Assembly (NCBI GenBank): GCA_016290595.1
Contig: JAEEUR010000003.1
Span: 1 to 59,184 of the forward strand
DNA: 59,184 nucleotides
DNA from: Lachnospiraceae bacterium
Lineage (GTDB): Bacteria > Bacillota > Clostridia > Lachnospirales > Lachnospiraceae
Reading direction: 5' to 3'
Each line of letters starts with the position of its first letter. The first letter of the stretch is position 1. This document shows, piece after piece, positions 26,065-34,911 of the stretch. Position numbers and translations under genes: made by a program. Below the pieces are notes generated by a model. That model did not search any database. It was not told the origin of the DNA and saw only the letters and a program-made list of their open reading frames with translations.

Positions 26065-26835
26065 ATGAGTCGAATTATAGCAATTGCCAATCAAAAAGGC
26101 GGCGTCGGCAAAACGACGACGGTCATCAACCTTTCGGCCTGCCTGGCGGAGGCGGGGAAACGGGTGCTGACGGTGGACATGGATCCGCAGGGAAACAGCA
26201 CCAGCGGACTCGGCCTGGACAAGGACCGGCTGGAGAACACCGTATATCAGCTGATGATCGGGGAATGCGCGGTACGTGACTGCATCTGCCGTTCCAGCAT
26301 GAAAAACGTGGACGTTCTGCCCGCTACGGTCCATCTGGCCGGCGCCGAGGTGGAGCTGATCGGGGAGCAGGGAAGCCAGTATATCCTCAAAAGAGAGCTG
26401 GACCGGGTCCGGGACGGCTACGATTTCGTCCTGATCGACTGCCCGCCGTCCCTGAATCTGCTGACCATCAACGCCATGACGGCCGCCGATTCGGTTCTGG
26501 TCCCGATCCAGTGCGAATATTATGCGCTGGAGGGGCTGTCGCAGCTTTTATATACCATCGGACTGGTGCAGAAGAGCTTAAATCCGGGCCTGGCGATCGA
26601 GGGCGTGGTCTTTACGATGTACGATGCCCGGACCAATCTGTCGCTGCAGGTCGTGGACAACGTCAAGCAGTATCTGAAGCAGAAGATCTATAAAACGATC
26701 ATTCCGCGGAACGTCAGGCTGGCGGAGGCGCCGAGTCACGGCCTGCCGATCATTCTGTACGATCCGCGCTCCGCAGGGGCGGAGAGTTACCGGAAACTGG
26801 CCAAAGAAGTGCTCGCTTACAACGGAAAAAAGTAA
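26065..26835 (+). CDS. parA: Chromosome partitioning ATPase ParA/Soj
   Basis: IAIANQKGGVGKTTTVINLSACLA deviant Walker A. Confidence 0.96.
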   Translation: MSRIIAIANQKGGVGKTTTVINLSACLAEAGKRVLTVDMDPQGNSTSGLGLDKDRLENTVYQLMIGECAVRDCICRSSMKNVDVLPATVHLAGAEVELIGEQGSQYILKRELDRVRDGYDFVLIDCPPSLNLLTINAMTAADSVLVPIQCEYYALEGLSQLLYTIGLVQKSLNPGLAIEGVVFTMYDARTNLSLQVVDNVKQYLKQKIYKTIIPRNVRLAEAPSHGLPIILYDPRSAGAESYRKLAKEVLAYNGKK

Positions 26836-26876
26836 TTTTCCCATAAAGACGGAAGAAGATAGGAAAAACAAGGAAA

Positions 26877-27815
26877 ATGAACAGGAAAAACGCGCTCGGA
26901 AAGGGCTTATCGGCCTTAATTCCCTCTTACGGGGAGGAAAAAGTGGAAAAGGTTCCGGAAAATTACACGGAACCCAAAAAGTTATCCACATCTTCAAAGG
27001 AAAAAGTGGATAAATCGGTGGACAATTCGAACAAAGTTTTGCAGCTGCCGCTCTCCAAAGTAGAACCCCGGCAGAAGCAGCCGCGCTTTATTTTTGACGA
27101 AGGAGCCCTGACGGAGCTGGCGGAATCCATCCGGCAGCACGGCGTCCTGCAGCCGATCCTGGTCTGCGAAAAGGGCGATCATTACGAGATCGTGGCAGGA
27201 GAGAGACGCTGGCGGGCGGCCAAGCTGGCCGGTCTGACCAAGATTCCGGCGATCCTGGGCAGTTTTGACGAAAAAAAGGCCAACGAGCTGGCTCTTATCG
27301 AAAATATCCAGCGCGAAGACTTAAATCCGATCGAAGAAGCGCTTGCCTATAAGCAGCTGATCGACGAATACGGCTTAAAGCAGGACGAGCTGGCGCGGCG
27401 GATCGCCAAGAGCCGGACCGCGGTCACGAACAGCCTGCGTCTGTTAAAGCTGGACGAGCGGGTCCAGGCCATGCTGATGGACGGATCCTTAAGCGAAGGC
27501 CACGCCCGTACGCTGCTTGCCTTAAACGATAAGAAGCAGCAGAACGATCTGGCGCAGGAAATCCGGGACAAAGCGCTGAGCGTCCGTGAGACGGAGCGGC
27601 TGATCCGGCGGCTGGCCGCCAAAGAGGCCGAAAAGAAGGAACCCGCACCGGCCTGGCGCGACCAGACCGCTTACGACGAGCTGGTGATGTCGCTCAGGCG
27701 TTCGCTGGGCACCAAGGTTTCCATCCGACGGACCGAACAGGAAAAGGGCCAGCTTGTGATCGATTACTATTCGGTGGAAGAGCTGGAGCGCATCGCGGCC
27801 CTGCTGAAGAAATAA
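26877..27815 (+). CDS. parB: Chromosome partitioning protein ParB/Spo0J
   Basis: ALGKGLSALIPSY N-terminus; GERRWRAAKLAGLTKIPAIL; HTH domain. Confidence 0.96.
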   Translation: MNRKNALGKGLSALIPSYGEEKVEKVPENYTEPKKLSTSSKEKVDKSVDNSNKVLQLPLSKVEPRQKQPRFIFDEGALTELAESIRQHGVLQPILVCEKGDHYEIVAGERRWRAAKLAGLTKIPAILGSFDEKKANELALIENIQREDLNPIEEALAYKQLIDEYGLKQDELARRIAKSRTAVTNSLRLLKLDERVQAMLMDGSLSEGHARTLLALNDKKQQNDLAQEIRDKALSVRETERLIRRLAAKEAEKKEPAPAWRDQTAYDELVMSLRRSLGTKVSIRRTEQEKGQLVIDYYSVEELERIAALLKK

Positions 27816-27899
27816 GGTTAATATAGGCAAGAAAACGACAATATTGCGTTATATTATTGGAAATATATTGTAAATATTTACCCTTCTGAGGACGGTACT

Positions 27900-28442
27900 A
27901 TGGGAAGTAAAATCTTAAATGAGATCGGGATCGACAGCGGGCTGCTCCTGCTGATCCTTCTGTTTTTAGTCGTAATCTATACGGTGCTGATGATCTACTG
28001 GCTCATCCGTTCCGGGAAAATGTTCCAGCGATATGAAGTTTTCATGCGCGGCAAGGACGCGGCCTCGCTGGAGGACCTTCTGGCGCAGCTGACCTTCAAG
28101 ATCGACAACCTGCAGAATCAGGATATGGCGAACAAGGACATGCTGCGCGTGATCAACCGGAACCTGGTAAACAGCTACCAGAAGACCGGCATCACGAAGT
28201 ACAACGCCTTCGAGGGCATGGGCGGCATGGCGAGCTTCGCCCTGGCGCTGCTGGACCTTAACAATAACGGCTATATCATCAACGTGATCCATAGCCGCAG
28301 CAGCTGCTATACGTATTTAAAGGAGATCAAGAACGGCAGCTGCGAGGTGGCGCTCGGCGCGGAGGAAAAGTCCGCCCTGATGCAGGCTATGCGCAAGCGC
28401 GACCGCTTCTACGACAACGATGAAGAGGTCCTGGAAAGCTGA
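27900..28442 (+). CDS. DUF4446 family membrane-anchored protein
   Basis: Single TM then coiled segment, GMGGMASFALALLDLNNNGYIINVIHSRSSCYTY; next to parB as commonly seen in Clostridia. Confidence 0.85.
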   Translation: MGSKILNEIGIDSGLLLLILLFLVVIYTVLMIYWLIRSGKMFQRYEVFMRGKDAASLEDLLAQLTFKIDNLQNQDMANKDMLRVINRNLVNSYQKTGITKYNAFEGMGGMASFALALLDLNNNGYIINVIHSRSSCYTYLKEIKNGSCEVALGAEEKSALMQAMRKRDRFYDNDEEVLES

Positions 28443-28497
28443 AACGATATAAAATGCCGTGAAAGACGGCCGACAAAAAAGAAACAGGTGACTGACC

Positions 28498-29739
28498 ATG
28501 AACAGGGATGAAAAAAAGACGGGAGTTATGCAAAGCGTGCCGGCCGTGAAGATCAAAAAGCTGCTGACGGCCGCTTTGTTTTTGGCGGCGCTGGCGCTGA
28601 TCGGGACCGCGGCCGCGCGGATCCTTCAGAAAGTGCCGGTAACGGGAGAGAAGAGCATTCTTTTTATCCGCGCGGAGGCTTCTCTGGAGGATGAATTTGA
28701 GGACGAAACGGTCTGCCCCGTCACGTACGGATCCGCGGACGGCGCGTACGAATGCGTCGTAAACTACGATTTTGAAGAGTGGGAGAGTCTGCCGGCGGAT
28801 CACAGCTTCGAAGGCACGGTCTATCTTTTTGAAGACGGCCGCTACGCAGCCTTCGACCACGCGGCTTCGGAGGCGGAGCTCGCCGCCGCGCTAAGGGATC
28901 TGAACGCGGACGAGAGCCGGGAAGCCCTCGGCGCGGCCCTCGCGATAGCTCTTATGGCCGTCAGCCTGCTGGTCATGGCAGTCTGGGGGCGTTTTTTCAC
29001 GGATTATGAACAAATCTGGTTCCTGTCGATCATGATCCTGGCCGGGATCATCTCCATTCTGTTCCCCGAGGAGGACGTCAACGGCGTAAAGGGCGTCGTC
29101 ATCATGGCGCTGTACCTCGCTGATACCTTCCTGAATATCCTCTGCGAGCTGCTGATCTCCAAGCAGAGCAAGTGGAATTTCGTCGTTTCGATCTTCGTGG
29201 AGATCACCGAAATCGTGATCTGCCTGGTGCTGGCCTACCGCTTCGCGACGCTGGCTACGACCTTGTTCTTCTGGCTGCCGATCGATATCGTCAGCTTCAT
29301 CAACTGGCATAAGCATCCGGACCGGGAAGAGGAGGATCTGACCAAAGTCCGCCGCCTGAGCGGCTTGACGAAGGCGCTGATCCTGCTCGGCATCGCGCTC
29401 TGGACCGTGGGCGTGGGATATCTGCTTTCCGGCCTCAATATTTCGACGGACTTTTTCGGCGGCAACACGACGCTGGCGGCCGTCGTCTGCTACCTGGATG
29501 CCTGCGCTTCGGCGGTGGGCGTCGTGAACGGCGTGCTGATCTTCCTGCGCTACCAGGAGCAGTGGCTCGCATGGATCGCGGAGGCCCTGCTGGAAGGCGT
29601 CATCAACGTCCTTTCCGGCCAGTACGTGCTGCTGGTCTTAAAAGCTGGGTACCTGACCAACTCCACCTACGGGTATATTAAGTGGCGGAAGTACATCGCG
29701 ACGCACGAAAAAGAAGAGCAGAACCTCTTGTCGCTGTAA
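28498..29739 (+). CDS. PnuC-like nicotinamide mononucleotide transporter with extra N-terminal TM/extracytoplasmic domain
   Basis: C-terminal half: LNILCELLISKQSKWNFVVSIFVEITE...LRYQEQWLAWIAEALLEGVINVLSGQYVLLVLKAGYLTNSTYGYIKW. Confidence 0.7.
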   Translation: MNRDEKKTGVMQSVPAVKIKKLLTAALFLAALALIGTAAARILQKVPVTGEKSILFIRAEASLEDEFEDETVCPVTYGSADGAYECVVNYDFEEWESLPADHSFEGTVYLFEDGRYAAFDHAASEAELAAALRDLNADESREALGAALAIALMAVSLLVMAVWGRFFTDYEQIWFLSIMILAGIISILFPEEDVNGVKGVVIMALYLADTFLNILCELLISKQSKWNFVVSIFVEITEIVICLVLAYRFATLATTLFFWLPIDIVSFINWHKHPDREEEDLTKVRRLSGLTKALILLGIALWTVGVGYLLSGLNISTDFFGGNTTLAAVVCYLDACASAVGVVNGVLIFLRYQEQWLAWIAEALLEGVINVLSGQYVLLVLKAGYLTNSTYGYIKWRKYIATHEKEEQNLLSL

Positions 29740-29742
29740 GAA

Positions 29743-29819
29743 AACGTTAAAAATCGCGGAAAACGTTAATGAAACGTTAATCTTTCCTCAAAGACCCGTT
29801 AATCAACGGGGGGTATACT
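29743..29819 (+). promoter_or_regulatory. Promoter with CGTTAA direct repeats upstream of DUF4342/two-component operon
   Basis: CGTTAA at 29745, 29764, 29775, 29797 (spacings 19, 11, 22); CCCGTT-aatc-AACGGG; -10 TATACT 29814-29819. Confidence 0.6.
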
Positions 29820-29869
29820 CGGATCATCAAAAGCAAACGGCGGATGATCCGGCGGGAAAGGAAGATAAA

Positions 29870-30388
29870 ATGGATAAGTTTGAAAAGGTCGAAAAGTTAG
29901 CGGTCAAGGCGGGGGTTTCCTACGAGGATGCGAGATGGGCCCTGGATGAGGCGAACGGCGATATGCTGGACGCGCTGATCCTTCTGGAGCGGATCGGCAA
30001 GACCGAGCCTCCGAAGAAGAGCAGCTATTCCACGCAGTACGAGGATCAGGCGGAATACGTTCCGGTGGACACGGCGAAGGCGATCGGCGACGGGAGCGGT
30101 TCTGCGAACGGAAAATTCAAGGATTTCTGCAAAAAGGTCTGGCACGAACTGTCGACGAATTTCCTGATCATCAAGCATCGCGGCGAGCTTTTCGCGAAGC
30201 TGCCGATCTGGGCGATGATCCTGCTGATCCTGGTGTTCTGGCACATCGGGCTGGTGCTGCTGATCGTGTCCCTGTTCTTCGGCTTCACCTATCAGTTCCA
30301 GGGTGAGGCGGACATGGAGGCGGCGAACCGGGTGATGTCGAAGGCGTCGGACGTTGCCGAGAAGGTGAAGGAAGAGATCAAGAAATAA
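29870..30388 (+). CDS. DUF4342 protein with UBA-like N-terminal domain and TM segment
   Basis: VEKLAVKAGVSYEDARWALDEANGDMLDALILLERIGK UBA/TS-N-like; C-terminal TM. Confidence 0.8.
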   Translation: MDKFEKVEKLAVKAGVSYEDARWALDEANGDMLDALILLERIGKTEPPKKSSYSTQYEDQAEYVPVDTAKAIGDGSGSANGKFKDFCKKVWHELSTNFLIIKHRGELFAKLPIWAMILLILVFWHIGLVLLIVSLFFGFTYQFQGEADMEAANRVMSKASDVAEKVKEEIKK

Positions 30389-30457
30389 ATCGCTTGCCCT
30401 CCCCCGCCTGACGCGGGGGAGGGCGATTTGAGATATTACAAGAGGAGTGATGATCCC

Positions 30458-31189
30458 ATGTCCGCACGGATATTAGTCGTAGAAGACGAAGAAAAGCTGG
30501 CGCGCTTTATCGAACTGGAGCTGATGCATGAGGGCTACGAAGTCGAAAAAGCCTTCGACGGCCGCAGCGCGCTCGCGCTGGCCCTGGAAGAGGACTTTGA
30601 TCTGATCCTTCTGGACGTGATGCTGCCGCAGTTAAACGGCATGGAGGTCCTGCGGCGCCTGCAGCAGGAAAAGAAGGTCCCGGTGATCCTCTTAACGGCC
30701 CGCGACGCGGTCATGGACAAGGTCGCCGGCCTGGACGCCGGCGCCGTGGACTATATCACCAAGCCTTTTGCGATAGAAGAGCTGCTGGCGCGGATCCGCG
30801 TGGCCATGAAGCTCTCCGGCATGCAGAAACTGGCCCGCGAGGCCGAAAAAGCGGCCGCGCTGGCGAAGGAAAGCGCGCCCGAGGAAGGCGTGATGACCTG
30901 GGAGGCGCTGCGTTTTGACGAAAAGCGCCGCCGCGTCACCTACGCGGGGCAGGAGATCGAGCTCTCGAACCGCGAATTCCTGATGCTCGGCACGCTCCTT
31001 CAGAACCGGGACATCGTTCTTTCGCGGGAAACGCTGCTCGAAAAGGTCTGCGGCTACGACTATTACGGCGAAACGAATATCGTCGACGTGTACGTGCGGC
31101 ATCTGCGCGCCAAGATCGACGAGAGCTTCGGCGTCAAAATGATCCAGACGGTACGGGGGACAGGCTATGTCATCCGATCAGAATACTAA
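30458..31189 (+). CDS. OmpR-family response regulator (start refined)
   Basis: ARILVVEDEEKLARFIELEL; DLILLDVMLP; winged-helix C-terminus. Confidence 0.93.
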   Translation: MSARILVVEDEEKLARFIELELMHEGYEVEKAFDGRSALALALEEDFDLILLDVMLPQLNGMEVLRRLQQEKKVPVILLTARDAVMDKVAGLDAGAVDYITKPFAIEELLARIRVAMKLSGMQKLAREAEKAAALAKESAPEEGVMTWEALRFDEKRRRVTYAGQEIELSNREFLMLGTLLQNRDIVLSRETLLEKVCGYDYYGETNIVDVYVRHLRAKIDESFGVKMIQTVRGTGYVIRSEY

Positions 31190-32450
31190 TTCGGCGGCGG
31201 CGGGCAGTACACAGGCCCGCCGCATGAGTTCCATCCGGCGGCGGCTTTCCGGCGCCTGGCTGAGGCACCGGCTGGGAGGTCTGTTCGGAAGAACGCTTTT
31301 TTTGCTGCTTCTGGTCCCGGTTTTGATCCTCGGGACCCTCGAATGGCGGGAGCTCGGCACCGTGCGCCTGAAAACGGAGCGCCGCATCGAGGCGGAGCGG
31401 AATACGGACGGGAAGATCACGCAGCTCAACTATACGGCGAAGCTGCCGGAATCGGAGCAGACGATAACGGTCGGGCTGCTGCCGGAGATGAGCGTCTTTC
31501 TGATCGCGGTCGGCGGCCTTTTCCTGCTGCGCCTGATCCTGCTTTTCGCCCTTGCCCTGCCGTCGTACAACGCGGACTTAAAGGAGATCTTAAAGCCGCT
31601 GGACGAGCTTGCGAAGAAGGCGGACGAGCTTTCGCGCCTCGAATTCGGGGAAAACAAGTATCAGCGCATCGAAAACGCCATCTCGCAGCTGGAGGCGGAC
31701 GAATCCTCGCGCCTGTCCCTGGGTGACCGGGACCTGCTCGGCATCGAGGCGGCCATCAACAACCTGCTGGTGCGCATCCGTGAGAGCAACCGCCAGCAGG
31801 CGCGCTTCGTGAATGACGCCTCGCACGAGCTTAGGACGCCCATCGCGGTCATCAGCGGCTACGCGGACATGCTGGCGCGCTGGGGCAAGGATGACGAAAA
31901 GGTGCTGGACGAGGCTATTTCGGCCATCCGCACCGAATCCGCCCGCATGAAGCACCTGGTGGAGCAGCTGCTGTTTTTAGCGCGCGGCGACGCCGGCAGG
32001 ACGCAGCTCGCGAAGGAGCCCGTAAAGCCGGACGAGCTGATGCGCGAAGCCTACGAAGAATCCGTCATGATCGACGAAAAGCATATCTACCGCTTCTCGC
32101 CGGGCCTGCCGGAGACGACGCTTGAGGCAGACCCCGGGCTCTTAAAGCAGGCGGTGCGGATCCTGCTGGACAACGCCGCCAAATATACGAAGGAGGGCGA
32201 CGAGATCCTCCTCAGCACAGGGCTAAAGGACGGCCGCCCCTATCTGCAGGTGCAGGATACCGGCATCGGCATGGCGGAGGCGGACGTGCCGCACATGTTT
32301 GAGCGCTTTTACCGCGCGGACGAGGCCCGCAGCTTCGAGGGCACGGGTCTGGGCCTGTCCATCGCCAAGTGGATCGTGGACAAGCACGGCGGCTACTTCG
32401 AGATCACCTCGCGGGAGGAGATCGGGACAAGGATACGGATCGTGCTGTAA
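31167..32450 (+). CDS. Sensor histidine kinase
   Basis: FVNDASHELRTPIAVISGYADML H-box; GTGLGLSIAKWIVDKHGG G-box. Confidence 0.93.
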   Translation: MSSDQNTNSAAAGSTQARRMSSIRRRLSGAWLRHRLGGLFGRTLFLLLLVPVLILGTLEWRELGTVRLKTERRIEAERNTDGKITQLNYTAKLPESEQTITVGLLPEMSVFLIAVGGLFLLRLILLFALALPSYNADLKEILKPLDELAKKADELSRLEFGENKYQRIENAISQLEADESSRLSLGDRDLLGIEAAINNLLVRIRESNRQQARFVNDASHELRTPIAVISGYADMLARWGKDDEKVLDEAISAIRTESARMKHLVEQLLFLARGDAGRTQLAKEPVKPDELMREAYEESVMIDEKHIYRFSPGLPETTLEADPGLLKQAVRILLDNAAKYTKEGDEILLSTGLKDGRPYLQVQDTGIGMAEADVPHMFERFYRADEARSFEGTGLGLSIAKWIVDKHGGYFEITSREEIGTRIRIVL

Positions 32451-32527
32451 AAAACTCTGAATAATAATGTACTTACTTTCTTCAAATCTTGAAACATAAC
32501 GGAATACCTGCTATTATTACAGTAAAC

Positions 32528-32606
32528 ATAGGCAAAAAATACAAAACGACCTATATTTTGTTAAATAATTATACCAATTACAGGTCAAAATATAGTTTTA
32601 GCCTAT
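32528..32606 (+). promoter_or_regulatory. Nested inverted repeats upstream of AbiEi-like gene
   Basis: Perfect 10-bp IR CTATATTTTG (32551-32560)/CAAAATATAG (32586-32595); outer imperfect IR ATAGGCAAAA/TTTTAGCCTAT. Confidence 0.65.
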
Positions 32607-32631
32607 AATTACTTAAAAAGGGGAATCCATT

Positions 32632-33174
32632 ATGGTCATAACTTATTCTGACTGTCTTGAAAGGTGGAAGTCAGATTACCAGATAAAAAAACAAATAGCA
32701 GACGGAAAACTGTACCAAATCGAGAAGGGCGTATATGCAGACACCCCGGATGTGTCAACACTGGCGCTCCTTTCCTCTAAATATCCTAAAGCGGTTTTTA
32801 CTATGGACAGTGCTTTTTACTATCATGGACTGACAGATGTGATCCCGGATGAATATCATATCGCAACCGACAGGCATTCCATGCATCTCAGTGATAAGCG
32901 TATCCGGCAGTATTACATTCAATCGGATATTTTTGAAGTTGGCGTGACGACGATGACACGCCGTGATGCAACATTCAGGATCTACGACAGGGAAAGAATG
33001 CTGATTGAATTATTGCGTTATAAAAAAAAGCTGCCATTCGATTACTATAAAGAGATTCTCAGCAACTACAGAGACTTGGTTTATGAACTTGATATTGAAC
33101 GAATACAGAAATATGCAGCCAGCTTTCCCCGACATAAAATGATTAGTGAAGCTTTGGATGCGGAGGTGTTCTGA
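32632..33174 (+). CDS. AbiEi-like type IV antitoxin/transcriptional regulator
   Basis: N-terminal wHTH, YQIEKGVYADTPDVSTLALLSSKYPKAVFTMDSAFYYHGLTDVIP. Confidence 0.8.
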   Translation: MVITYSDCLERWKSDYQIKKQIADGKLYQIEKGVYADTPDVSTLALLSSKYPKAVFTMDSAFYYHGLTDVIPDEYHIATDRHSMHLSDKRIRQYYIQSDIFEVGVTTMTRRDATFRIYDRERMLIELLRYKKKLPFDYYKEILSNYRDLVYELDIERIQKYAASFPRHKMISEALDAEVF

Positions 33175-33269
33175 TGCCAACAATCAAAGAAATGATACAG
33201 AAGGCAAATGCTGATGGATATTACGATGAAAATGCAGAAGCTAAAGTCTGTCAGCTATTTTTTTCATAA
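33174..33269 (+). pseudogene. Truncated AbiEii-like nucleotidyltransferase toxin remnant (31 aa)
   Basis: MPTIKEMIQKANADGYYDENAEAKVCQLFFS*; TGATG overlap with antitoxin stop; reads like an AbiEii N-terminus that stops abruptly. Confidence 0.65.
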
Positions 33270-33271
33270 GA

Positions 33272-33679
33272 TCATTTTTCTCCTTTGTTTAAATTATGGG
33301 AGTTATCTTCCCAAGTTTGTTCTATCTCTATATTACCTTTTATAGATTCCCCTTCCGCCGAATGGTGTGCATCAATAAACTCTGCGATGCATAATCCGGC
33401 AAACAGCATGATCAGCGCGGCAGCCACAATGACAATAATCTTTTTAAGCCACTTCTGAAAGCGCACTTTTTCTGCAATTTCAAGCGCAGGCATGATTTCA
33501 ATCTGGGTAGCAGCCATAGCCGCCGGTGTTCCGAAGCGCTCGACAATTTGATTGAAGCTCAGATTGGCGGCATCTGACAGCACGTCTTCTTTCAGCAACT
33601 TAATAATGCCCTGTGTTTGTTTTTTTGTTCCGGGCAGATATGTGGATACCTTCCTGAGATATTTGGTCAGGTCATTCAT
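33272..33679 (-). CDS. Small single-TM protein with HAAS-like N-terminus, paired with PadR regulator
   Basis: N-terminal helical region, TM LKKIIVIVAAALIMLFAGLCIA; overlaps the PadR gene end. Confidence 0.6.
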   Translation of the reverse strand: MNDLTKYLRKVSTYLPGTKKQTQGIIKLLKEDVLSDAANLSFNQIVERFGTPAAMAATQIEIMPALEIAEKVRFQKWLKKIIVIVAAALIMLFAGLCIAEFIDAHHSAEGESIKGNIEIEQTWEDNSHNLNKGEK

Positions 33680-34031
33680 TTTCTTGAATATCCTCCTTTA
33701 GAATCAGGCGAATGCCTTGTATGACTTCGTCAAACTGCTTCTGAAGGAATTCCAGATACAGAAACCCCTTTTCTTCAAGGTGGTAGTAAATATGACGAAG
33801 GCGTGACGTGGCATATTGTTCATAGGAAGTAATAAATCCGCCTTCGAGCAGTTTATAAAGTATGGGATATAAAGACCCTTCCTGCGTTATATACTTCCCT
33901 GCACTCTGTTTTGCTGTTTCCTGAACCAGCTGATATCCGTACATATCTTTCTGTGAAAGGAGAGAAAGGATAATCAGCTGCAGAAAGCCGCGTTTGTAAT
34001 TAATCGGTTCAAAATCCCCCATGTAGGTCAC
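33672..34031 (-). CDS. PadR family transcriptional regulator
   Basis: GFLQLIILSLLSQKDMYGYQLVQET...EGSLYPILYKLLEGGFITSY. Confidence 0.92.
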   Translation of the reverse strand: MTYMGDFEPINYKRGFLQLIILSLLSQKDMYGYQLVQETAKQSAGKYITQEGSLYPILYKLLEGGFITSYEQYATSRLRHIYYHLEEKGFLYLEFLQKQFDEVIQGIRLILKEDIQENE

Positions 34032-34090
34032 TCCTTGTGATTGTTAAATTAAAATAACACAATATTTTTTTGAAGTCAACTATTATGTTA

Positions 34091-34131
34091 CAAGAATAGT
34101 TCTTGAAAAAGGCGGCCGCGTGTGTTATTCT
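34091..34131 (+). promoter_or_regulatory. Promoter with overlapping palindrome upstream of metzincin gene
   Basis: TTGAAA (34103)-N17-TATTCT (34126-34131); CAAGAATAGTTCTTG palindrome 34091-34105. Confidence 0.65.
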
Positions 34132-34218
34132 ATTCATGAACCTGTTTGTGAACGGTCTCAATCAAAGGCAATGTGGTTTACAACAAACACTATAAAACAT
34201 GGAGGAGAAGTAGATACA

Positions 34219-34867
34219 ATGAAAAAAGTGATAACCCAAATAAGTGTTTTAGTTGATCATTGCTATTGTAATGAGTATATGTATGCCCTGTAAGGTAGCT
34301 GCCTACGATCCTGATTTATTGACCTGCTGGTATTCTGACGGGTATAAAGTCGGCATGTGGATGAATACGCCCTCCTTCTCATATGAAACGTTAAGTGCAC
34401 CAGCAAGCACCTTTTCCAATTACCTTTCCACGGCTTATTCCCATGCCTGGTTAAAATGGAAACAGGGCGGGAAGAATACTACGTATAATGGTTCCACTGG
34501 AGGAACAGGCGATATACACTGCATTGGAGGAACCTATACTGAAATATATGCTCAAACAAATTATCAGTTGGATCCAGGTAGCACGGCGGCAACTGCTTAT
34601 ACGTCTTATTTCCTTTCATATCTGGATTATAACGGAGCAACAAAAGAACTCCGCACGATTCAATCTGGGGTACGGATATATTTTGCAGAACATAATTATA
34701 GTTCAACGGAGGCAACAGACCGATATAAGAATACCATGATGCACGAGTTGGGCCATGCGCTTGGCTGGTTTGGACATGCATCGTCCGGTTGTATTATGTA
34801 CGCTTATTCAAGTATGCTTACAGAGTTGTCATATAAAGATAAAGATCATATTAATCAGATCTACTAA
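34219..34867 (+). pseudogene. Secreted metzincin-type zinc metalloprotease with frameshift in signal peptide (track ORF starts at TTG 34253)
   Basis: HELGHALGWFGH (HExxHxxGxxH) plus CIMY Met-turn; GGAGGAG RBS and ATG at 34219 are one frame off the rest. Confidence 0.75.
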
Positions 34868-34911
34868 GTAAATGGAGATATATTATATCAGAAAAATACG
34901 GAGGTTAACGA

